From positions 496,001 to 560,000 of the forward strand of contig JAPYXD010000686.1 in NCBI GenBank assembly GCA_030998225.1: 64,000 bases of DNA, read 5' to 3'. Every line of letters starts with the position of its first letter. Positions within the stretch are counted from its first letter, which is position 1. The position numbers were made by a program, and so were the translations under genes. Source of the DNA: Diplolepis rosae. Its lineage: Eukaryota; Arthropoda; Insecta; Hymenoptera; Diplolepididae. Below the pieces are notes generated by a model. It had not been told where the DNA came from, ran no database searches, and saw only the letters and a list, made by a program, of their open reading frames with translations. Positions 1 to 12,361 of the stretch are shown here, piece by piece.

Positions 1-569
1 TGCACCCAGCACATGACATCACTATAAAGCCCTGGCATCAGCTATAATTCCCACCAAGACGACAGCATGAAACCCAGGTGCACCACGACAAAGTACAGCA
101 TCCAAAATCACCATGTCAACTTCTACAGAAAATTGACTCACGGCAGCCACAGCATGGCATCGTTATCCAGCATCTCTGGAAAATGACATCATTCCACGTC
201 AGCTGAATCCTCGGGTAACAAAATTCTCAGGATGCACAAAGCCTAAGTGAAAGAAAAAAACACCAAAAACGCCGCATCTAATTAGGACGAAAATTATGTC
301 ATCTGATGAAACCATCTATAAGCAGCTGCAGTTTAACATTACGAGTATTAGAAATAAAAGGATACAAAATTTAAAAAATAATGCTCTTGTGACAACTAGA
401 AATGAAAAGATCTGCTGCACTTACCTGGGATACCTCGAGCCTCCACGCATCACACGCACAACAAGCCATCGAGACAACACGCAATCACTCATCAAAAAAC
501 GGAATTCACTTAACCCGAAAACCCCTATAATTTTCATCGAGAACGATGATTGTTCTAAGGAGGGAGGAC
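1..569 (+). mobile_element. 3' end of internal region of an LTR retrotransposon (family A)
   Basis: This stretch leads directly into the purine-rich tract AAGGAGGGAGGAC (557-569) and then the TGTTAC start of a long LTR. That is the arrangement expected at the 3' end of an LTR retrotransposon. I cannot recognise protein motifs in it. An open frame at 296-649 runs across the tract into the LTR and is probably fortuitous. The gag-pol body, if present, lies left of the window. Confidence 0.55.
557..569 (+). promoter_or_regulatory. Polypurine tract of LTR retrotransposon A
   Basis: The purine run AAGGAGGGAGGAC sits immediately before the LTR start TGTTAC at 570. In LTR retrotransposons this tract primes plus-strand DNA synthesis. 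The position is the main argument; the assignment is inference from layout. Confidence 0.6.
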
Positions 570-2235
570 TGTTACCTCCCGGTAACATTAAATTTTTAAC
601 TTTTTATTATTGCCCCTGCATATGCGCAATATGTTATACTATAGCGTAACTAAGTAGTAAATATTCTTTAAATTCAGTCTTATGGTAATTACTATCTGGG
701 CCGGGTAATTGTTCTACAGAGGTAAACAAATGCGCTACCTCACATCTATAAATCGGCTCGACACTTGTAACAAGTGATAAAGAAGAGCATCGCTCGGTCT
801 ATATGGTAATTGCCCGCGCGGTAATTAGTCAGTGAATCATGCCGCACGTCGATAAAATAGTGATGCAGCGCTAGTAACCGAGTGAGACGTTAACAGGTTG
901 CTGGTATAGCGCCATTGACATTGACTTATTACTGCTTTAATTAATAATTATTATACTATCCCCCTTAGTATTTAAGAAAACAATTATTATTAATGTTAGT
1001 AAAAATTAATAATAATTTAGCAGATAATCATAAACAATCTGCAAGTAAGAGAACATGTTATCATAAATATAAGGATTGATTGATTATAGATAATCAATCA
1101 ATCAATCAACCATAGGCTGTAACACATAAAATGTAAGCTACAACTAAGTAGATACAGGTATTCTTAGTCATAGCTGGATCTACTTGTTGATTAGAAATGA
1201 AAATAGGTAAGAGAGAGAATGGAAGGGATATAAAATCCAAATTACAGATCAACATTGGCCAATAGTAATAGACCGTGGTGGGAGAAAACATATATCTATG
1301 ATCAAACGTGACTTTATACAGAATTGGACCGCGCGTGACTTTATACAAATTTGCACGGCGCGTGACTTTATATAATTTTGCGCGATCCACTCCCACTGCA
1401 GTCACTATTGGAAGATCCAATGATATATATACCCCAGATTCACCTCTGCAGGTTTGTCATTAAGTTCCGAGCAGTTGTACGGTTATTAGGTTCGGACCGG
1501 TAATTCAATGTCATGAGCAGACCCTTCGATAAACGTAAGTCTCAGTGGATTTCTATGAGCAATTTTACTTCCGGCACTTGGTAAATAAAATCCCAGGTCC
1601 TTAAGTGGTGCAAGTCCGGAAACCGTAGTGCTGGATAGTTCCGTTGGATTACGCGTATCGTCGTATTTAGTCGTGTCGGTTAATAGTGATTCATTTCTGA
1701 AATCGAGACGAACTAATCTATCTTGTTAACAAGTGCATGTTTGATTCCTTTCTCGTGCACTTAGCAAGATACGTAAGTGGATAATTGATCACATCAGTTG
1801 CTGGTGGATTTGCATCCCTTACACCATACCTCCTGCAAGATTTATCGTTGGTTTGCTACTTCACGGAGACTCAAACGAAACCCATTCATCCTGCAAGGAT
1901 TCGTGCCATTGAGTTGCAATAATAGGTGTAAAAAACGACAATTCTCTCTTTTGCCCTCTAATTTAAGAGGTAAACAAGTAAGTTACCACCTAAGTATCAT
2001 TCTGTGTGAAAACTTATATAACATCCTATTCATTTATAATAAACTATCTTCTATATTCGTCAATTCAGTGTTTTATCATCATTGTGAACAACTCAGGGCC
2101 CATAGACCTGACAAGTGAAAACGTACCCACAAACAAAAATAAATTATCAGGCATTACCAACCTGATATAATCAGCTAACCGCCTAACTTACATCCAAAAT
2201 CTAAACTACCTTCGCCTTTTGCTTGGTACGTAACA
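570..2235 (+). repeat. Long terminal repeat, family A (copy 1, probable 3' LTR)
   Basis: The sequence starts TGTTAC and ends GTAACA, the usual TG..CA inverted ends. It aligns along almost its whole length with 42232-43614. Copy 1 carries about 280 bp (roughly 1020-1301) that copy 2 lacks. Three tandem ~26 bp units with the core CGTGACTTTATA lie at 1307-1385. A TATA-like GATATATATACC at about 1420 and AATAAA at about 1586 could be LTR promoter and polyadenylation signals. The right end is joined to a DDE-transposase scrap, which this element appears to have invaded. Confidence 0.75.
1307..1385 (+). repeat. Three tandem ~26 bp units inside LTR A
   Basis: Three consecutive units share the core CGTGACTTTATA(C/T)A, each followed by an AT-rich stretch and a GC-rich end. 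The same triplet occurs at 42686-42762 in the second LTR copy, so it is a family feature and not recent slippage. Confidence 0.8.
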
Positions 2236-2724
2236 GTATAATATGGTCCAAGCATGTCAATAACATAACCGTCAGTTGTGCACACCGTCAAAGGTTTACA
2301 AAGAGGAACCACTTTCTGCCCAAAGTAAGATTTCCTCTGATATGCATTGTTGGTGCTTTCTTGATGACGAGTATACGTGCCACCACAAATCAAAAATAAA
2401 TTTTCATTCAGTTTAAATAATTTTGTTGTCATTTCGGTTTTATAATTTTGAATTAGATTAAATCTTCTTCATAAATTCCATTTTCACCAAGTGACTTTTA
2501 CAATGTTTTTGCGTAGCCACAGTTGGTTGGATAGGAATTCTAACACATTCCTCATATGCAATTTCTATCTCTGGTTCGGATTTAATTTCGAAGCATGGAT
2601 TAGCATCTTTTCCAGGATTCTTTTTATAAACGCAAAGTTGACATTCATTACATAAAATGTCACCAACGACTTCAATTTGCTTTAAACATGAAGAGAAATC
2701 ATTAGTTTCATATTCATATTTCAC
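2236..2724 (-). pseudogene. DDE-transposase-like fragment
   Basis: The minus strand encodes two short open pieces. The one at 2236-2432 contains KPLTVCTTDGYVIDMLGPY, a segment I associate with DDE-type transposases of THAP/Harbinger-like elements. The other, from about 2724 down to 2458, holds Cys pairs (CNECQLC) and acidic residues and is not recognised on its own. LTR A cuts the first piece at its C-terminal side, and a mariner fragment joins the second at its N-terminal side. No complete catalytic domain survives. The superfamily assignment rests on recall of the motif and is uncertain. Confidence 0.45.
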
Positions 2725-3160
2725 GCCCGTTATGATTCGCATTAAAAATGGATCGGTTTCGTTACGTTTCAGCAGTGAATCGTTAATGGAATTTCGTTTG
2801 TTGAGTTTAATTTCGTTCAATTGGTGAGGAACCCGAATATCGAGCTTATTGACGTAACTAAGTTGTTTTAAATGTCTTTAAACGCATGTATTTGATATGT
2901 TAAGCTTCTTTGCAATCTCTCGTGTCGTGCTCCGCCGGTTATTTTCTATCATAGCTTTTATTTTGTCGTCATCAACTTCAGTTGGACATCCAGAGCGTGG
3001 TGCACCTTTGTTGTCAAAATCTCCAGAACGAAAGCGTTCTGTAAATGATTTTTTACCATGAATATCATACAACTTTTTCCGAGCTTGCACTGCGTTTTTA
3101 GTTTTTTGGAAGTAATAAAGTAATATGTGACGAAAATGAGCTCCTGGAATCTCCATTTCA
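2725..3160 (-). pseudogene. mariner transposase, N-terminal fragment
   Basis: A 92-residue piece starting at 3156 has the Mos1-type helix-turn-helix: HILLYYFQKTKNAVQARKKL, then RFRSGDFDNKGAPRSG, then NNRRSTTREIAKKLNIS. After a frameshift near 2878 the sequence continues with YVNKLDIRVPHQL and NDSLLKRNETDPFLMRIITG, the mariner segment just before the first catalytic Asp. The match stops there (about 2725), so the whole DDD catalytic domain is missing. The start is the conserved Met of the HTH region. This is clearly a dead mariner relic, fused at its C-terminal end to an unrelated transposase-like scrap. Confidence 0.8.
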
Positions 3161-4936
<1,776 letters not shown>

Positions 4937-4957
4937 AGGGGTTTTCCAATAGGGACA
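4937..4957 (+). repeat. Left TIR of Tc1-mariner element
   Basis: AGGGGTTTTCCAATAGGGAC starts right after a TA (4935-4936). It pairs with the right TIR at 21761-21781 with two differences. Confidence 0.85.
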
Positions 4958-5048
4958 TAGCAATTTCGTATCTTTATATGAAAGCACACTTAAACTTTTT
5001 TAATGAACTGTCAATGTCAAAACGTTAGTTAAAGTCTACATTTTCATC

Positions 5049-6005
5049 ATGGTAAAGTTCACGAACCAGCAACGTTTGGAAATTATTAAAAATTATTTAA
5101 AAAAGACGTCGTGTTGCTCGAAGCGAAGAAATAATTACAGCCGTAAGTGCATCGATTCAAAATGAGCCAAATCAGTCGATTCCGCGTCGTTCTCAAGAAT
5201 TGGGCATCGCTCAAGTGACGCTGTGGCGTATTATGCGAAAAGATCTTGGCCTACATGCTTTCAAGGTTAAATTGACTCAAGAACTAAAGCCACTTGATCA
5301 TTTGAAACGCCGAAACTTCTCCAATTGGGCTCTGGCAAAGCTTGAAGAAAATGAAGAATGTCATCGAAAAATCATCTTTACGGATGAAGCTCATTTCTGG
5401 CTTAATGTCTTTGTTAATAAGCAAAATATGCATTATTGGTCAGCAACAAACCCAAATGTGCTTATTGAGACACCGTTGCATCCGTAAATAGTGACTGTTT
5501 GGTGCAGTTTTCATGCCGGAGATGTGGTTGGGCCGTATTTTTTCGTGGATGGAAACGACCGTCACGTTACCGCCAATAGAGAGCGCTATCGTGCTACTAT
5601 ATGTTGGAAGATTATTTGTGGCCACAATTGGATGAACCTGACATCAACGATATGTGGTTTCAACAAGACGGCGCCACTAGCCACACAGCACGCGTCACAA
5701 TCAATTTATTGAAAGGCAAATTCGGTTAACGTGTTATCTCGAGAAGTGGTCCGGTCGAATGGCCACCTCGTTCATGCGATCTAACGCCATTGGATTTCTT
5801 TTTATGGGGCCATATCAAGTCACTGGTCTATGCCAACAAGCCAGCAACTTTAGACGACCTCAAATACAACATACAACGCGAAATTGCCAATGCTCCGGTC
5901 GAAATGTGTGTCAGAATGGTGGAAAATTGGGTCTAAAGAATCAACTGCTGTAAACGGGCTCGTGGTGGTCATATGATCGATATAAAATTTCATTCATATA
6001 ATTAA
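5049..6005 (+). pseudogene. IS630/Tc1-mariner transposase (DD41D-like), broken
   Basis: The frame begins ATG at 5049 (MVKFTNQQRLEIIKNYL). It is interrupted by stops near 5130-5190, at 5485 and near 5726, and by a frameshift near 5600. Recognisable blocks run in family order: an HTH/linker (SQELGIAQVTLWRIM), the first catalytic Asp in IFTDEAHFWL, VTVWCSFHAGDVVGPYFF, the second Asp in MWFQQDGATSHTA, the third in CDLTPLDFFLWG, and a C-terminal ARGGHMI. Forty-one residues lie between the second and third Asp, which fits the DD41D group of IS630/Tc1/mariner transposases. All three catalytic Asp codons remain, but the frame is dead. It would have cut and pasted its own element at TA sites. The stop at 6003-6005 falls just before the Gypsy insertion. 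Confidence 0.88.
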
Positions 6006-6018
6006 TTGCTTGCACTAC

Positions 6019-6022
6019 ACCC
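6019..6022. repeat. Target site duplication ACCC, left of Gypsy G1
   Basis: ACCC here precedes the LTR edge TATAAC. The same four bases follow the other LTR edge GTTACA at 21695-21698. Four-base duplications are usual for Ty3/Gypsy integrases. Confidence 0.7.
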
Positions 6023-6398
6023 TATAACGAGGTTGTTATCCGAGGGGGGGGGGATGTGGAAAAGGATGCCGAGAGTTAGGGGGGAAACACTTGACACAGT
6101 CACTAAAATGAAAAGCATACACTTTATTAACTTACGAAGGAAAGTCAGCAAACAACACTAAAGTAACGAAGACGGACTGAACGCGCAAATAACTATTCCG
6201 TGTTAATAATTCGTACTCTCTACGTAGCGGAACATTCGAGGATAATTAGGCCACGACCTACTGCCATCAAAACAACGACTGACTCCTAACTCGTCTCCTG
6301 CAGGCTCCTCGGGGGTTCTCGTGATTTCTCGGGCCCAGGGCTGTCCCCCGTAGTCATGCGCCCTCCCGTTACCTCGCCATGGTAACATCTATGTTACA
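6023..6398 (-). repeat. 3' LTR of Gypsy G1
   Basis: Read on the minus strand it starts TGTAAC at 6398 and ends GTTATA at 6023, a TG..CA type end with a point change. About 310 bp (6090-6398) are nearly identical to 21386-21694. The outer ~65 bp, including a G/C run near 6041-6050, are missing from the other LTR. Confidence 0.85.
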
Positions 6399-6416
6399 CC
6401 CCCCTCCCCGCGGGGG
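6399..6416 (-). promoter_or_regulatory. Polypurine tract of Gypsy G1
   Basis: On the minus strand CCCGCGGGGAGGGGGG lies immediately upstream of the LTR start TGTAAC. The G-rich run and its position fit the plus-strand primer of an LTR retrotransposon. Confidence 0.7.
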
Positions 6417-6883
6417 CCAGGGTCTATCCCCCTAGTTGGTCCTTATTACTGGCTGCCGTATCTGCGATCGCTCCTAGATGAGAAAAAAAAACGAACAACA
6501 AAATAAAGTTAGGTGGGGTATTGTCCGCGTCTTACGTCCCGTGTCGCTTGCCTGTCTTAATGCAGGAGAGTAAATTTTGTTTCATTTGTCCTTTTTTTAG
6601 ATTTCTTTTATAACCATAACGGAATTAATTTTAATCTTTCTTGAGCTTGACGCCTGCCTCCTTGCAGTCCTTCAGGTATTCTCGTTCTCTTCTTCTTCTC
6701 AGTTGCTTCCATTCTTCTTCGATCTTCTGTCGCTTCTCTTCTCTTTGCTTCTCTGTTTTATTGAGTCAGTATTGTGTTTGTTGTCAAAAGAGGAAAGGAA
6801 AGAAAAAAAAAGTTTGTTGTTTGAACGTCTTGAAGTGGGGTCAAATTGAGTTGTCCAGTCATGTCATACCATTCATCTATTGC
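6417..6883. other. 3' untranslated part of Gypsy G1
   Basis: This lies between the pol stop and the polypurine tract. An open frame on the plus strand (6641-6916) is rich in Ser/Leu/Cys and is antisense to this region. I see no env gene. Confidence 0.5.
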
Positions 6884-9345
6884 CTACTTTTTCCTATTGC
6901 TATTTGTACTTTCTAGGTTAAGGTCGTTTATATTATATTCACCTACGCTTTTTCCTTTGAGGTTTTTTAATTCATAAATTGTGGGGGAGATTTTTTTCTT
7001 GACTATATAGGGACCTTCATATTTATCGAATAGTTTGCCCGTTTTGCTATCTGCCTTATTTGATACTTTAGTCGCTATTTTTAAAACCTTATCGCCTACC
7101 TTAAATTCTACGGGTCTTTTACATAAATTATTATGAGTAGCCTGCTTTCCGTTGGCTCCATTTACGAACTCGGTGCCGTTGTCCGTATGGAGAATTCGCG
7201 GGGTTCCCCAACGCGACACGATTCGTTTATGGAATTCGAATTCAATTGTTCTTCCGTTCGCTTTTTTAACGGGTATGATCTCGACCCATTTGGCAAAGAG
7301 GTCGACCAACACTAATATATACTGGTTTTTACCTTTTTTACTCAGTAGTAGCGGTCCCATTATATCCGCTGCTACCATGGTCCATAGCTCCTCGATGAGA
7401 CTCTTACCCATTAGTCCTATTTTTGCTTGGTTATTTGTTTTTGTCCTCTGGCAGGTTTCGCAGTTTTTTACATATCTGATTACCTCTGAATATAACCCTG
7501 GCCAGTAGTAGCACTCGGATATTCTTGCGTATGTTTTCTCGGATCCCAAATGTCCTGCTTGAATTTCGTCATGGTTTTCTTTCAGGACTTGTGCTCTTAA
7601 CCTTTTAGGCACAACTAATTCCCATGGGTATATTTCTGGTAAAAGGGAGGATTTGAGTGGGTCTGGTCTGAAGAAATAAAATTGGGAGTCCCTGATTCTC
7701 CACTGTTCATGGTTTTCTGGTCTTTTCCTGACTTGTCTCATTTTTGTTGAATACCAGTCATCTGTTTCGTCTTCTACCTCCGCCTTTGGTTTTTCTGTAC
7801 TACATGCTAACGCGAATGCTGTTGTTTTTGTTGCTTCGTTGGAACGTGACAGGGCGTCTGGGACTAGGTTTGAACTTCCCTTTCTATAGACTACTTCATA
7901 GTCGAACTCGAGCAGTTCTAACGCCCACCTTGCTAATCGTCCTTTAGGGTTTTTTAGGTTATGTAGCCATTTTAGTGCCATGTGGTCTGTTATTACCTTG
8001 AAGCTATAACCCTCAAGGTATGGTCTGAACTTCCTAATCGTCCATAGTACTGCTAAACATTCTTTTTCTGAGGCCGAGTATTGTGTCTCTGCACTATTCA
8101 GATTTCTGCTTGCGTATGCGATTACATGGTTTGTTCCGTTTATTGTTTGATTTAATACCGCTCCTAATCCAGTTTCACTAGCGTCCGTTTCTAGCTGGAA
8201 AGGTTGTGAAAAGTCTGGGTAGGTTAAAATGGGTGCTGATGTAAAATGTTCCTTTATTTTTTCGAAAGCTTCTATCTGTTCTATTCCCCACTCCCACTTT
8301 TTATTCTTTTTTAATAATCTGTTTAATGGTTTTATTATTTCGGCGAAGTGTGGTATGAACTTTCTATATCAACCTGCCATTCCTATTAATCTTTGTAACA
8401 GTTTAATATTTTTGGGTGTGGGAAGTTCCAGGATTGGTTGAATTTTATCATCGTCGATTTGAAGTCTTTTTTCGTTAACTTTGAAACCAAGGTATTTGAT
8501 TTCCGAACACCCGAATTCACATTTATCTAGTCCTATTGTTAAGTTTGCTTCGTTAATTTTATCCAATTCGAGACTCGAATATTTTAGGTGGTCGTCAAAA
8601 TTTTGCGTAACAATGATTATATCGTCCAAGTAACAGAAAACATTCGGTTTTAAATCTGGGGTTATAACCTTATCCATTAGTCTCTGGAAAGTAGCCGGAG
8701 CATTGGTAAGATCAAATGGCATCCGTTTAAATTGGTACATCCCCTTTCCAGGAACTGTGAATGCTGTAATGGGTTTGGAATTTTCTTCTAACGGTATTTG
8801 TAAATATGCTGATTTTACGTCTATTTTTGAAATAAATTTTGCAGATCGTAAGGTGTCTAGAATTTCATTCATGAAAGGAATTGGGTACAGATCTTTTTTG
8901 ATAATTTTGTTTACTTTTCTAAAATCAAGACAGAACCTGTATTCTCCATTCGGTTTTTTAATCTTAACGATTGGATTCGACCAATCGGAACATGAAGGTT
9001 CTATTATTCCCTGTTCTAACATCTTATCTATTTCCTCGTTTATTTTTTCTTTTACTTTTGGGCTTACATGATAGTATCTTTGTTTGATAGGGTCATGGCC
9101 CTGAACATCTATTTTATGTTGTGTTAGGTGTGTTTGTTTTAATTGTGTTCCTATTTCCGGTATTTTTCATTTTCCAATTTCTTCCAATTTCGCTTGTTGA
9201 TTTTCATACAGTTCAACAATGCCTTCACATACTTCTGCTGCGTTATCATTTGGTTCAACCTGTTTAGTTAGTTTGCCTCCTATATTATTCAATAAAATTG
9301 CCTTGTTTTTGAAATTAATCCACGAGTTTTTATTCCTAATGTCGC
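6884..9345 (-). pseudogene. pol: Gypsy G1 pol: reverse transcriptase, RNase H, integrase
   Basis: Read on the minus strand. Reverse transcriptase: FCLDFRKVNKIIKKDLYPIP, then SKIDVKSAYLQIPLEE and the catalytic CYLDDIIIV near 8620. RNase H: ETDASETGLGAVL, then SASEKECLAVLWTI and TDHMALKWL, ending near 7950. Integrase: an HHCC-type zinc finger (GHLGSEKTY ... CETCQRTK), core ADIMGPLL with the first Asp and HTDNGTEFV with the second. Directly after GTEFV the sequence jumps to the C-terminal part (KVGDKVLKI ... KYEGPYIV), so the third catalytic residue (Glu) and about 100 residues are deleted. One nonsense TGA (about 8365) splits RT from RNase H where a Trp codon is expected. The 5' side is cut by the LTR-X(a) insertion. 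Confidence 0.9.
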
Positions 9346-11348
9346 TGTTACGTACGAATAATTAAATTTATTATAATAAAAATATTAAATTTGATTATAC
9401 GCCCGCTTGAGGCTCCAAACTGCCAAATTTCAATTAAGGAAATTATAAATTAAATAAACCAAAATTTGTTTTTAATCTGGGATCGTATTTGCCCTCTCCT
9501 CTGACTGAGGAGGCTATACCCTGCTTTTAAGAAAACCCTCTTTGATTTTTGGAAAAGAAAACTTGAACACAGGAAGATTTCCAGTTTTAGTGTTTAATTT
9601 CCGTATAAAAGGATATACAAATAAATACATATATTGGAACGATACCTTACTACTAGTTTTCCTTACATCTACCAGTCCCAGGAGAGTGCGAGAGAGAGGG
9701 AGAGATTTTTCCCTTAGTTCCTGATTCGTCCTAGACTGGGCAATGGTTTTCTGTTGAGTGTTGCTCAAAATCACACTTTGTCCGATTTGCGAGTCGCGCA
9801 TAGCACACGCGCACACAAATATTGTTTTGCCACTTTCTATTAGGCTTAATAAGAGAAAATAACGGTTGGCTTTTAACCAGAAAAGGGTTGAGTGCTTTTA
9901 AACTCGCCCTTTTCGCCGCTAGAATTTTCCTATTAAATCTAATTACAATATTTTATGAAAAATTATCACTATCGTTTTGAGATTCGGTAGTATTAATTTT
10001 TCCGCGATTTCGCGCACCTTTTTGCCGTTTTTTTTATTAAACGAATTGGACTTTAAAAATAGCCCGCCGAAGAAAGAATTTAATTCTGTTGCTTCTGTCC
10101 AGATGAAGTCTTTTGTCTTTTACATCCGCCCGACACGATTCCAAAAATATAATTTCGTTAGAAAGAGTTTTACGGGTTCAATCAACTAACGAGGATCTAG
10201 GAACTGTCGATCTGGGCCGCAGACGGGCACGATAAAAGAAAAATATTTTCTTTATTATTCTAAGGTCTGAATCCGGTCAAGACACTCAGAAGACTGCGAA
10301 TTTGATTTTGCCTTGATCCGTTTTACTAGTTCATCGCGAGGTGAGCATGGTAGGGTTTTTTGATGATTAAGGAATTAATGATTGGACAGAGGTAATAATG
10401 GCAGGGAGGATTTAGGAATTTGCACAAGTGCTGATGTGGTTATTGCGCCATTTGCTGATTTTTAGAATGCAATTATTTCTCCCCTCTTTCTACTCCTATC
10501 GTGAGAAAGGAAATGTGCTCATCAATTTTTAGTATTTGATGCATGGTCATCAAATTGTAGAAACAATTTTAGTTTCCAATATATTTCAGAGTAAATCGAA
10601 ATATATATATTTAATTAGTCTAGGCTTATAATCTTTAAGTGGACTAAAGCTTTGACATAATTATTTAAGTATTCAGATGAGCGTTGGGTTTTAGTTACAA
10701 AAAGCACGTGGCTTTTGTGGCGGGAGATCGCTGGCTAAAGCATTTGAGCAAGGATAAGTGTGTGAGGAGGAGATGCAATTATGAGATGAATGCTAGCCTC
10801 GCGATGCACAGCAGAGCGCATCAAGATTTTCTAAAAGAGACCAGTATATTAGGCATGTGCATAGGCGAACGAAAGGAGGAATTGACAAACGGCAGAAAGC
10901 TGTGGCGATAAACAGTGCATGGGTGTACGTGTACTAGATATCTCTCTCTCTCTCCTTCGTTCTCTTTTTCCTCTTCTATTCGTACATTCTATCGTGAGTC
11001 TGCTATTGCTTATTCTTTTTCCTATTCTATTCTTTCTCCGCTCATCCTAGTTTTTATATCATCGCTCTCACCTTACACTCATTCTTCGCTTTTCTCTTAT
11101 TTCATACTTTTTAGATCATAGCGATTGAGTGCCTATGCACTCTCACTATCAATTAATCTAGATTATAAAACATTAATGCATCTGAGAAACAAAATGGGGA
11201 AATAGTATTATTTTAAAAAGTTTTATTCAAACTTTTAAAGTTTAATTTAAATGTATTTAAATAACTAGAATATGAATTACTCTACGTCTCAAGACCAGCT
11301 CGCATGACCAAAAATGCTGAATTGCATTAGCCACTGGAGTGCAATCAG
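9346..11348 (+). mobile_element. LTR-like insertion of family X (copy a) inside Gypsy G1
   Basis: The block separates the protease-linker part of G1 from its RT part. It opens TGTTACGTACG, like the family-X LTR at 60173 (minus strand), and shares the later segment CCAAACTGCC-AATTT with it. The bases GTTACG occur at both edges (9347-9352 and 11349-11354). It has no coding motifs. A TC-rich tract lies at about 10941-11100. Its exact right edge and its relation to the shorter (~1.25 kb) X copies are uncertain. Confidence 0.5.
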
Positions 11349-12361
11349 GTTACGAACGTTCAAAAGTGTGCAGTTCATTCACTTTTAAAGCAATTGATAT
11401 TTCATAAATTAGATTTTGTATACTAATAAAAACTTTTTCCAAAAAAATATTGCGCACTTTGGACCGCCCGTAACAGTCGCTTGTTCCATTTGAGGTTTCA
11501 ATTTTTCTAGATTCTAATTTTTTACTAAGGTTATTTTTTAACTCTTCTGGTAATTTGACATTATAAAATATTCTTGTCGTTATTATTTCCTCGTTTTCTT
11601 GATTTTCGTTATTGTGCTGTGACTGTAGGGTGAGGTTATCCAGGATTTGGAATCTGTTGTATACAGAAATGCTGAAAAGGCTCGGTATTTCTTTGGAATT
11701 TTGGATGTTTCGTGTTTTTTGGGGTGGGTTTGGGTTCTCATTTGCTTGACTAAGATCCTTTAGGTTTCTTCCTACCATGGTTTTACCATTTTTTCTTTCG
11801 CTTCTTAATTTTATTTTACCCCCGATTTTCGGTTTTAATTCTTCGTTATCATTTTCTATGCCTTTCGTTTCTGACTGAGTTCGATTGCTTACCCTGGTTT
11901 GAATTTTACTACTCAGTTTATTCTCATTTATTTCGTTACTATGTTTCTTACTAGTTTTCGTTGCCTTTCTCTTGTCTGATATAATGCTTTCTATGATTGG
12001 TCTGGGTAGGGACTGAGGCCTTGCCTCCATTTGATAGCGAGTTGGTGGGCTACCTGGTAGCCACCACGTTCCGGTATCGTAATCTAAGGCCATTTAAGGT
12101 TTTTGATCATGTCTGTCCCTAAAATGCTTGTGGATCTTAATTTAGGGACTAGTCGAAACGACACATGCTTAACGTCCTTACCGATTATAATGGGGATAAT
12201 TACTTGTCCGATAATTTCCACTGTTCCTCCGTTCGCTACCGTTAGGCTTTCGGAGGTCGGTTTAGAGATCGGGTAATTTAAACTTAAAATTTTCTCTAGG
12301 AGCTCTTTGCCAACGTACGAGTGTGTGACTCCTGTATCGACTAATATTCTATATAAATTAT
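11349..12361 (-). pseudogene. Gypsy G1 aspartic protease and linker to RT
   Basis: The minus strand reads RILVDTGVTHSYVGKELL, with the DTG catalytic motif of retroviral-type aspartic proteases (about 12350-12310). It is followed by RLVPKLRSTSILGTDMI, with the ILG flap-side motif, near 12120. A frameshift then leads into an open stretch (12093-11350) with YDTGTWWLPG and a long Lys/Asn-rich linker of unknown role. The protease would process Gag-Pol. The upstream edge is broken by repeat Y1 and the downstream edge by LTR-X(a), so gag, protease and RT are now three separate blocks. Confidence 0.75.

Noticed and set aside
296..649. 117-codon frame at the left edge
   Set aside because: It crosses the polypurine tract and enters the LTR, and shows no gag, pol or env motif.
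6203..6388. 61-codon frame repeated at 21499-21684
   Set aside because: It falls inside the two LTRs of Gypsy G1, so the duplication is expected and coding is unlikely.
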